Source: Candidatus Eiseniibacteriota bacterium
Lineage (GTDB): Bacteria; Eisenbacteria; RBG-16-71-46
Assembly (NCBI GenBank): GCA_005893365.1
Contig: VBPB01000296.1
Coordinates: forward strand, 6,954 to 12,004
DNA length: 5,051 nt
Direction of reading: 5' to 3'
Shown here: positions 1-5,051 of the stretch, in pieces
How positions within the stretch are numbered: the first letter of the stretch is position 1
Layout of the letters: each line of letters opens with the position of its first letter
Translations under genes and position numbers: made by a program
Notes under the pieces: generated by a model
Database searches by the model: none
What the model was told of the DNA's origin: nothing
The model's input: only the letters and a program-made list of their open reading frames with translations

Positions 1-650
1 CCCATCCGGTGCGCGATCTCGTGGATCTCGAGCCAGCGCTTGGCGCCGATCTTCTGATGGAACAGTTCGCGCCGCACGCGCTCGCTGAACACCTCGGCGC
101 CGCCGCCCGGCAGCGCGTCGAGCCCGGCCTCGCGCAGGCGCTCGAGCACCCACTCGACCGGCTGGCGGGTGAGCCGGCAGAAGAAGTCGATCTCGACCGC
201 GGTGTACGCCTTGACGCTGAGCGAGGGCTTGACCGCCTTCACCCAGCGGATGACGTCGAGATAGTCGTCGAAGCGCCATTTGTTGTGGAGGCCGCCGACG
301 ACGTGGATCTCGGTGATCTCGGGGTCCACGTGGGCACGGATCTCAGCCTCGGTCATCGTGTAGGCGCCCTCGGCGCCCGGCTTTTTGGCGTAGTCGCAGA
401 ACTTGCACGCCAGCACGCAGACGTTGGTGGGATTGAGCTGGCGATTGACGGTGAAGAAGACGCGGTCGCCGTGGCGGTCCCGCGCGACGGCGTCGGCGAG
501 CCGGCCCAGCTCGAGCAGCGGCGCGTCGAAGAGCCGGACCCCGTCCTCCTGGCTCAGCCGCTCGCGGGCCACGAGCTTGGCCTGGGCGTCCAAGACCCGC
601 GGATCGCGGAAACTGAGGGCGGCGACGCGGTCGGGTGAAGGGGCGTTCAT
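1..650 (-). CDS. mqnE: Aminofutalosine synthase MqnE, N-terminal part (runs off the window)
   Basis: Radical SAM enzyme of the futalosine route to menaquinone. By family knowledge, MqnE joins the MqnA product (3-[(1-carboxyvinyl)oxy]benzoate) to SAM-derived adenosyl radical to give aminofutalosine in the cytoplasm. Translating the minus strand from ATG at 650 gives 216 codons with no stop before base 1. Visible marks are NPTNVCVLACKFCDY, with the CxxxCxxC iron-sulfur ligands at C78, C82 and C85; the strand EIHVVGGLH (about 114-122); and PGGGAEVF (181-188) followed by RWLEIHEIAH (about 205-214). The GGLHNKW and KRWLEIHEIAH wording fits MqnE better than MqnC or the F420 enzymes CofG/CofH, but MqnC/CofH-type paralogues are the alternative. 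Family members are about 370-390 residues, so a bit over half is present. No Shine-Dalgarno sequence precedes the ATG; a TATACT box lies 9 nt upstream. No lesion is seen in the visible part. Confidence 0.86.
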   Translation of the reverse strand, partial: MNAPSPDRVAALSFRDPRVLDAQAKLVARERLSQEDGVRLFDAPLLELGRLADAVARDRHGDRVFFTVNRQLNPTNVCVLACKFCDYAKKPGAEGAYTMTEAEIRAHVDPEITEIHVVGGLHNKWRFDDYLDVIRWVKAVKPSLSVKAYTAVEIDFFCRLTRQPVEWVLERLREAGLDALPGGGAEVFSERVRRELFHQKIGAKRWLEIHEIAHRM

Positions 651-659
651 TAGGCCCGC

Positions 660-665
660 AGTATA
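660..665 (-). promoter_or_regulatory. Possible -10 box (TATACT) of a near-leaderless mqnE promoter
   Basis: Minus-strand TATACT matches the bacterial -10 consensus at five of six positions and stands 9 nt before the mqnE ATG. The spacer GCGGGCCTA has no Shine-Dalgarno-like purine run. A transcript begun at the usual distance from this box would start within a few bases of the ATG. No good -35 hexamer is visible 16-18 nt further up, where the GC-rich hairpin lies instead. This is inferred from one motif and its spacing only. Confidence 0.4.
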
Positions 666-677
666 ACGAAACGGGAA

Positions 678-706
678 GGGCCCGGCGCAGACATCACGCC
701 GGGCCC
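678..706 (-). terminator. GC-rich hairpin between the DUF5916 gene and mqnE, possible terminator
   Basis: The arms GGGCCCGGCG (678-687) and CGCCGGGCCC (697-706) are perfect 10-bp inverted repeats around a 9-base loop. Read on the minus strand, the stem begins 98 nt past the DUF5916 stop and is followed by TTCCCGTTTCGTT, which is only moderately T-rich. It could be a weak intrinsic terminator for the DUF5916 transcript. It sits 27 nt before the mqnE ATG, so a role as a leader or attenuator structure for mqnE is also possible. The rest of the 154-bp gap (651-804) shows nothing else I can name. Confidence 0.5.
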
Positions 707-1026
707 GGCGCTTCCAGCCTTGACCGGCCAGACTCGGCACCGGCTGAAAGTCCCGTCGTCCCCCTGGAGCGCGTGAGCGCCGTGTCCCCGCGCCCCTCCC
801 GACCCTAGAGGTTCAGGTAGTAGGTGACCTTGGCCATGAAGATGTTGTTGGGCCGCTGGTCGACCATGTGGTTGAACGATGACCCGAAATCGAACTCGCC
901 GTTCGTCAGCCCGTCGGTCTGGCGATCGCTGCGCTCCTGGGTCCAGACCAGGAACAGCGTCGAGCCGGGCATGTACTCCCAGCGCAGGATGGCGTTGCCG
1001 CGCAGCGACGTGACGTTGAAGTCCGG

Positions 1027-1060
1027 ATTGTGCCTGCGGCACGCCGCCGCCGACCGGGTC
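1027..1060 (-). other. Second frame break in the DUF5916 gene
   Basis: Upstream the barrel reads YEFDPVGGGV in one frame. Downstream it resumes as HNPDFNVTSLRGNAILRWEY in another, a shift equal to one extra base or a loss of two (modulo three). The interval holds a short CGG-type triplet run (1042-1052), a likely place for slippage or a base-calling error. The exact base cannot be fixed without homologues. Confidence 0.8.
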
Positions 1061-2413
1061 GAACTCGTAGCTGCGCGGCCGCCGCAGCTGCTTATAGCCG
1101 AAGTAGTTCCCGCTCGAGATCAGCGGCTGGGCGTAGAGCTGTAAACTCATGTTGGGACTGAACGCCCAGTTGAGCCGCACGCTGGCCGAGACCGTGGTCT
1201 GGTCGAGCTGGGCGAAGACGTAGCGCCGCCCGAACGTCTCGGTGGCCCCGGCGTCGACGGTCGAGCCCACCCACTGCGAGTCCTGATGGTTGCGGTCGTA
1301 CGACGGACTGACGCTCACCGAGAGGTTCGGCGCCGGCTTCCAGGTCACGCCGGGGTAGAAGCCGCTCTCCCAGCCGCCGGACTGGGAGCGGGCGAAGTCC
1401 CACTCGAAGAAGTAGTAGAAGCGCTTGCGGCTGTCGGTGTCGCCCCAGAACCCGCCGTTGCAGGCCGCCGGCACCTTGACCAACGGCCCGCCGCGCGTGA
1501 GCCGGTCGTTCAGCGAGGCCGGGTTGAAGGCGAATCTCGGGAAGAACGTCCAGTAGTTGAGGAACACCACGCCGCCGTTGGCCCAGATGCCGGGGCGGAT
1601 CACGTTGCCGTCGAAGTCGGTGCTGCCGAACAGGGCGCCGGTGATGTTGGCGGAGCGCCGCCACTTGTTGGGCGTGCTCCAGCGATAGCCCGAGCTGATG
1701 TGCGCGTTGATGACGTCGGTGCGCGACGTGATGCCCAGGTCGTTGCTGTCGAAGTAGGGATTGACGAAGCCGAACGCCGAGTTGAACTGCACGTTCCCCT
1801 TCTGCTTGTTCACCGTGAATCGGCCCGCATAGCCGGTGAGCGAGGTGGCGGAGGAGTCGACCAGCCAGTGCTCGTTGTCGGGCTCCTGCCGGTAGTGCGC
1901 CGACCCGGTCTGGACGGCGGTGATCCGCGCCGCACTCCCCGACAGATCGCTGCGGGCGGTCCAGCCGGTGACCACCCAGCGCTGGCCCTTGTCGAGGAAG
2001 GTCCAGCCATCGAGCCCCGAGAGGAACGCGCGGTGGTTGAGGTCGCTCGCGGGCAGGGCGTCGTCGAAGCGCCGCAGCGTGGCGGTGGACAGGAAGCCCA
2101 GGCCCTGGGCGCCGCCGTGGAACGTGCGCTGGGCGCGGGTCACGCTGTACGAGGTCAGCGGCTCGACCTCGGCCTGGCTGCGCGTGCCGCCCAGGTCGAT
2201 GTCCGCCATCTCGCGCGCGGTGACCGCCTGCAGCACGCCCAGGTTCCAGTCGCCCGCGATCTTGCCGGTGAGCTTGGCCGCCCCCAGGATGCGCGTGCCC
2301 GAGGGGACGTCGGCGTAGTCGTTGTTCGGCAGCGAGACCTGGGGCGAGCGGCCGATGCGCGGGCTGTAGAAGAAGCGCGGGCTCGGCCAGTTGGAGCCCA
2401 TGTAGTTGTTGGC

Positions 2414-2420
2414 GCCGCCG
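2414..2420 (-). other. First frame break in the DUF5916 gene
   Basis: The frame carrying NLSDVENTFNENR ends its family-like sequence at 2418-2420, and the frame carrying GANNYMGSNWPSP begins at 2414-2416, with a single base between them. From memory, the family usually has a segment like RPFFxEG at this place. It is missing here, which fits a deletion of about 14 bases better than a one-base slip. Confidence 0.8.
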
Positions 2421-3353
2421 ATTCTCATTGAAGGTGTTCTCGACGTCGCTCAGGTTGACCACCGCAGGGTCCACCTCGACCTGGCCGAAATCCGGGTTGA
2501 CGGTGGCGTTGAGCGTGAGCTTGCTGCCGACCGCGGTCTTGAGGTCGGCGCCCGCCTCGGGCACGAACTTGCCGCCGCTGCGGAACGGGTCGCCGGGCGC
2601 GTGCTGGATGAACTCGCCGCGCGAGGTCGTGTAGGGCGTGATCTGGATCGCCCGCGCCGGGCTGATGCTCGAGATGCCGACCAGATCCGGGAAACGTGAG
2701 ACGAACCCGCTCTGGTTGCGGGGCGTGTAGACCAGCAGATCATCCTCGTTGCGCCTCGCGATCGTGCGGCCGAAATCGACACCCCAGCGATACTGGTCGC
2801 TCTTCTTGAACCGGAGCTGCGAGTACGGGATGCGCATCTCGGCGGTCCAGCCCAGCGAGTCGACGTGCGCCTTGCCCTGCCAGACGCCGTCCCAGGAGTC
2901 GTCGCTCCAGTCGTCGTTGTACTGGACCCCGTCGCGCAGGATCCCGGCGGCGCTGATGATGAAGTAGTACCCGCTCCGCCGGTCGTGATAGGGGTCGAGG
3001 TAGACGCCGAACTCGTCGGAGTGCGAGCCCTGGTCGCGGCGGCACAGGTGCGCCACGATCGAGTCGGGGTGCGCGTCGTACATCCGGGCGGCCACGTAGA
3101 TGGCATCGTCGTCGTAGAGCACGCGCGCCTCGGTGCGATAGGTCGGCGTCGCACCCTGGTCGGGATCGGATTGCACGAAGCCGGTCTCGACCGGGGCGCT
3201 CTGCCACTCCGGCTCGGTGGGCAGCCCATCGATGGTGATCGCCGCGGTGCGCCGCGCCGTCACGATCTCGCGCCTCGCCACCGTCGTGCTGTCGGCGGCC
3301 AGGGCGGTCGCGGCCGCGGCGAGGAACAGGGCAGCGAGGACCAGCGTTTTCAT

Positions 3354-3586
3354 GGCGTCACCCGGGGCGAGGGAGGGGCGGTGAACGAACGCCTAGATTG
3401 GACAGGAGAGAAGACGCATTGGTTGGCGTCCGTGTTACGGGGATGCGAATCGTTGCGGTGGATTGCGACCAGCGCCGGGAAACCCATGACCAGCGGCTGC
3501 AGCCTCCCTCCGGCCTGAGTTTTTCACCACTAAACTCGAAGGCCCCGTTCCAGCCTTCAGCATCAGGCCACCGCGGCATGGCTCAC
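3354..3586. other. Gap between the VOC and DUF5916 genes, with small inverted repeats
   Basis: This 233-bp gap holds no gene I accept. It must contain the promoter or leader of the DUF5916 gene unless that gene is transcribed from the AraC-VOC operon, but no clear -10/-35 pair is visible on the minus strand. It is rich in small inverted repeats: CGCAT/ATGCG (3415-3419 and 3443-3447) enclosing CCGT/ACGG (3430-3433 and 3437-3440), GGG/CCC around AAA (3477-3485), the palindrome GGCTGCAGCC (3495-3504), and a two-part stem at 3512-3544. The octamer GACCAGCG occurs twice (3467-3474 and 3488-3495). It could encode a structured leader or small RNA, or be a degenerate intergenic repeat. Confidence 0.45.
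3512..3544 (-). repeat. Two-part inverted repeat 43 nt past the VOC stop
   Basis: GGCC (3512-3515) pairs with GGCC (3541-3544), and inside it GAGTTT (3517-3522) pairs with AAACTC (3532-3537) around a 9-base loop. The two stems are separated by a small asymmetric internal loop (T against GAA). On the minus strand it lies just downstream of the VOC gene, where a terminator would be expected, but no T-run follows it. A transcript-end or processing structure is therefore only a guess. Confidence 0.35.
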
Positions 3587-3973
3587 TCAGGGAACATCCT
3601 CGTTCAGATAGAGTTTGTTGCCGTACAGGTCCTGGAGCAGGACGCCCGTTCCGTACGGCATCCTCTTCGGCTCCCCTTCGAAGACGACGCCGCGGGCTTT
3701 CATTGCACGATAGTCCCGGCGGCAGTCGTCCGTCGCGAGTCCGAAGATCGCCAGACCTCCGCCCTGTTGTCCGACGAGCGCGCGCTGTTGCTCCGTCTTC
3801 GCCGGTTCCAGATTGATGGCGACTTCCTGGGTGTCGGGCGGCCGGACCAGCAGCCAGCGGTAGTCGCCCAGCTGATTGTCTTCGGACACGACAAACCCGA
3901 GCTTGTCCACGTAGAACTGGCGAGCCTCTTCCTGATCCTTGACGAACAGCTTGACGATCGTCAGACGCATCAT
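3587..3973 (-). CDS. VOC-superfamily (glyoxalase-fold) protein
   Basis: A 128-residue single-domain cytoplasmic protein, a usual length for this superfamily (glyoxalase I, bleomycin resistance and ring-cleaving dioxygenase relatives). Two beta-alpha-beta-beta-beta modules are visible: about residues 4-56 (IVKLFVKDQEEARQFYVDKLGF at 6-27, then YRWLLV and EVAINLE) and about 72-126 (GLAIFGLATDD, then the helix DYRAMKARGVVF, then PYGTGVLLQDLYGNKLYL at 106-123). The usual metal-ligand places carry non-ligand residues: Val or Lys in the first strand and Tyr in GNKLYL where many members have Glu. A metal-dependent glyoxalase reaction is therefore doubtful and the substrate is unknown. The start at 3973 is chosen because AAGGGGAG lies 9 nt before it; the next codon is also ATG. 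It overlaps the AraC stop by ATGA, which points to one operon with translational coupling. Confidence 0.92.
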   Translation of the reverse strand: MMRLTIVKLFVKDQEEARQFYVDKLGFVVSEDNQLGDYRWLLVRPPDTQEVAINLEPAKTEQQRALVGQQGGGLAIFGLATDDCRRDYRAMKARGVVFEGEPKRMPYGTGVLLQDLYGNKLYLNEDVP

Positions 3974-4902
3974 GTCGAGTGTCTCCCCTTGGCTGGCGGC
4001 GCAGGCGTTCGACGGCGATGTGTCAATGGTGGATCGTTCCCCCCTCTGTGCGATTGAACGACTCGGACCTCATGGGACCATGCATTGGTGCGCCGGACGG
4101 TCGTCTTGTCGTACCACTCCGGAGTGAACAAGTGCGTCGGTGGATTCGCCCCGAACGCGCGGAATTCACGTACCAGATGCGCCTGATCTGCGTAGCCGTT
4201 CGCGTAGGCGAGCTCAGCCCATCCGAGCACCGGTCCCATCGTGGCTTGTTGCCAGGTTCGCGCGAAACGAGCGAGCCGTTCGAGCCGCTTCGGCGCCGTC
4301 CCAACCGTCGCCACGAATCGTCTCTGAAGATGTCGCGGCGTGACGCCAAGCTCCCGCGCGAGCTCGACCACGGTCACAGGAGCTTCCGCGCCGAGCAGCC
4401 GATCGACCGCGCGGACGACGAGCCGGTCCGAGCCCTGCGACTGACGCCATGGCTCTTCGAGCAACGCTTCGAGCGCCGAGCGATCTTGCGCGGACTCGAG
4501 TTGTGGGTCGCCGCGAAGCCATTGCGCCACGCGAGCGTCGCACTGCGGAGCGAGTCGGCCGAGCCGGGTCAGCTGGTTCGCGAGGTGGGCCGCCGCGACG
4601 CCGAGGAACCCTGCGGCCCGGGCGGGATGGAGCCTGATGCCGAACGCGCGCACCTGTCTGCCGTACCGCATGGGGATAGCTCGTTCGAGGAGACCAACGA
4701 CAACTCGGGCGGGCTGCCGCCCAGCAAAGGCGGGGCCAAGCAGCGTCACGGAATCTCCCAGGTTGACCACGATCTCCACGTAGGCATCGGGCAGAATCGT
4801 CGGTGACGGCACAGACGATCCTTCTCCCGCCACGCTCCAGAAGGTGAGGATCGTGCCGCGCAGCCCATCGCTTGGAAGCCACTCCTGGTATGCAAGAGCC
4901 AT
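3970..4902 (-). CDS. AraC-family transcriptional regulator with DUF6597-like N-terminal domain
   Basis: A 310-residue DNA-binding regulator. The N-terminal half (about 5-115) looks like the DUF6597 sensor domain: PDAYVEIVVNLGD at 38-50, FAGRQPARVVVGL, and FGIRLHPARAAGFLGVAAAHL at 87-107. The C-terminal AraC domain has two helix-turn-helices, VELARELGVTPRHLQRRF at 179-196 and WAELAYANGYADQAHLVREF at about 228-247, ending FGANPPTHLF. After FTPEWYDK (about 259-266) comes a 44-residue Arg/Pro-rich tail that most relatives would not be expected to have. The ATG at 4902 is the first possible start: an in-frame TAG lies at 4909-4911. No Shine-Dalgarno sequence is seen. The stop overlaps the VOC start by ATGA, so it very likely regulates that operon, including itself; the effector is unknown. 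Confidence 0.92.
   Translation of the reverse strand: MALAYQEWLPSDGLRGTILTFWSVAGEGSSVPSPTILPDAYVEIVVNLGDSVTLLGPAFAGRQPARVVVGLLERAIPMRYGRQVRAFGIRLHPARAAGFLGVAAAHLANQLTRLGRLAPQCDARVAQWLRGDPQLESAQDRSALEALLEEPWRQSQGSDRLVVRAVDRLLGAEAPVTVVELARELGVTPRHLQRRFVATVGTAPKRLERLARFARTWQQATMGPVLGWAELAYANGYADQAHLVREFRAFGANPPTHLFTPEWYDKTTVRRTNAWSHEVRVVQSHRGGNDPPLTHRRRTPAPPAKGRHST
3983..3990 (-). promoter_or_regulatory. Shine-Dalgarno sequence of the VOC gene
   Basis: AAGGGGAG on the minus strand ends 9 nt before the ATG at 3973 and 12 nt before the ATG at 3970, favouring the first of the two adjacent start codons. It lies inside the last codons of the AraC gene. It is the only strong ribosome-binding site in the window. 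Confidence 0.75.
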
Positions 4903-4910
4903 CGATGGCT
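4897..4910. promoter_or_regulatory. 14-bp perfect palindrome over the AraC start codon
   Basis: AGCCATCGATGGCT is its own reverse complement and contains the AraC ATG. With the related palindrome at 4919-4930 it shares the core CATCGATG. The centres (4903.5 and 4924.5) are 21 bp apart, about two helical turns, as expected of paired operator sites on one DNA face. Bound protein here would block transcription or translation initiation of the operon. That the AraC protein itself binds is inference; many AraC proteins use direct repeats instead. Confidence 0.45.
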
Positions 4911-4918
4911 ACCGTACC

Positions 4919-4930
4919 GACATCGATGTC
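4919..4930. promoter_or_regulatory. 12-bp perfect palindrome upstream of the AraC gene
   Basis: GACATCGATGTC is a perfect palindrome just upstream of the AraC start and carries the same CATCGATG core as the 14-bp palindrome 21 bp away. Between the two is a minus-strand TACGGT (4911-4916) that could serve as a poor -10 box 8 nt from the ATG. Together they look like a possible autoregulatory operator pair. Confidence 0.42.
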
Positions 4931-5051
4931 ATCTCGACGACGACCATGGTTCTGGTCGAGTTGGGTGCCTCGGCTCGTGGTGCTGCTGGCCGAGCGGCGC
5001 GGTTCAGACTGGGCGGCTTTGCCACCACCTCCAGCCTCATGCCGTCCTCGA

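Larger units (their letters stand above)
805..3353 (-). pseudogene. Exported CBM9-like/DUF5916 outer-membrane protein, broken by two frame changes
   Basis: The ATG at 3353 opens a signal peptide (MK, then a Leu/Ala core, cleavage near ALA-AD at residues 19-21). GGTGA 4 nt upstream is a weak Shine-Dalgarno match. Residues about 38-200 resemble a family-9 carbohydrate-binding-like domain: ITIDGLPTEPEW, then DEFGVYLDPYHDRRSGYYF, then GWTAEMRIPYSQLRF. From about 235 the DUF5916 barrel begins, with VNPDFGQVEVDPAVVNLSDVE at about 285-305. After N311-R312 the reading frame changes near 2414-2420 and continues as GANNYMGSNWPSPRFFY and onward for about 450 residues of alternating beta-strand pattern with many aromatics. 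It changes again near 1027-1060 and ends as NPDFNVTSLRGNAILRWEY to VTYYLNL, stop at 805-807. All three frames carry family-like sequence, so this is one gene of about 850 residues in an outer-membrane family of unknown function. It is either a true pseudogene or an assembly or sequencing error. Confidence 0.85.

Noticed and set aside
9..638. Plus-strand 209-codon frame at the window start
   Set aside because: It mirrors mqnE, whose minus-strand frame has the radical SAM cysteines and other family motifs.
650..1026. Continuation of the middle DUF5916 frame to 650, making a 592-residue protein
   Set aside because: After the second lesion the residues lose family character, whereas a third frame gives NPDFNVTSLRGN to VTYYLNL with a proper stop at 805-807.
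1092..2413. Long continuation of the first DUF5916 frame past the first lesion
   Set aside because: The translation becomes Arg/Gln/Pro/His-rich with no barrel pattern, while family sequence continues in another frame. It is read-through in the wrong frame.
1286..2431. Plus-strand open frame of 381 codons opposite the DUF5916 gene
   Set aside because: Its translation is Val/Ala/Gly/Arg-rich without domains, and the opposite strand carries clear barrel sequence. It is a high-GC mirror frame.
3358..3579. Minus-strand 73-codon frame in the gap between the VOC and DUF5916 genes
   Set aside because: It has no good ribosome-binding site and no recognisable domain, and the region is dense in inverted repeats. 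I treat it as non-coding, though it is raised as a finding.
3979..4806. Plus-strand 275-codon frame opposite the AraC gene
   Set aside because: Charged, domain-free translation opposite a clear AraC protein with two helix-turn-helices.
4905..5051. Plus-strand ATG inside the palindrome, open to the window edge, as a divergent gene
   Set aside because: The mirrored ATG is a direct result of the palindrome. The translation is Trp/Arg/Pro-rich without a recognisable start or domain, and there is no Shine-Dalgarno sequence.
1..5051. CRISPR array, insertion sequence, tRNA, toxin-antitoxin or defence genes
   Set aside because: No regular direct repeats, terminal inverted repeats with a transposase, cloverleaf arms or matching protein motifs were seen on either strand.

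Overview
The window is a stretch of ordinary high-GC (roughly two-thirds G+C by eye) bacterial chromosome. All four recognisable genes lie on the minus strand, so they read from high to low coordinates. The gene content (futalosine-pathway menaquinone enzyme MqnE, a DUF5916 outer-membrane protein, an AraC regulator next to a VOC protein) suggests an uncultured soil- or sediment-type Gram-negative phylum such as Acidobacteriota, Gemmatimonadota or Candidatus Eisenbacteria. That placement is an inference from gene families and composition, not a phylogeny.

Layout in transcription order. At 4902-3970 is an intact AraC/XylS-family regulator with a DUF6597-type N-terminal domain. Its start codon sits inside a perfect 14-bp palindrome, and a second palindrome with the same CATCGATG core lies 21 bp upstream. 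Its stop overlaps the start of the next gene by ATGA. At 3973-3587 is a small VOC (glyoxalase-fold) protein with a strong Shine-Dalgarno sequence. The two form a tight regulator/VOC operon. At 3586-3354 is a 233-bp gap with several small inverted repeats and no convincing gene. At 3353-805 is a long gene for an exported protein with a CBM9-like N-terminal domain and a DUF5916 outer-membrane barrel. It is broken by two frame changes, near 2414-2420 and 1027-1060, so as written it cannot make the full protein. At 804-651 is a short gap with a 10-bp perfect GC-rich hairpin and a TATACT box just in front of the last gene. At 650-1 is the first 216 codons of mqnE, which runs off the window.

The AraC and VOC genes probably work together, the regulator controlling its own operon. 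The DUF5916 gene and mqnE look like separate units. The hairpin may end DUF5916 transcription, and mqnE may start from its own nearly leaderless promoter.

I saw no CRISPR array, transposon, tRNA, rRNA, prophage or defence system, and no clear sign of a new multi-gene system. The points most worth a second look are the two lesions in the DUF5916 gene, the phased palindrome pair at the AraC start, and the structured gap at 3354-3586.
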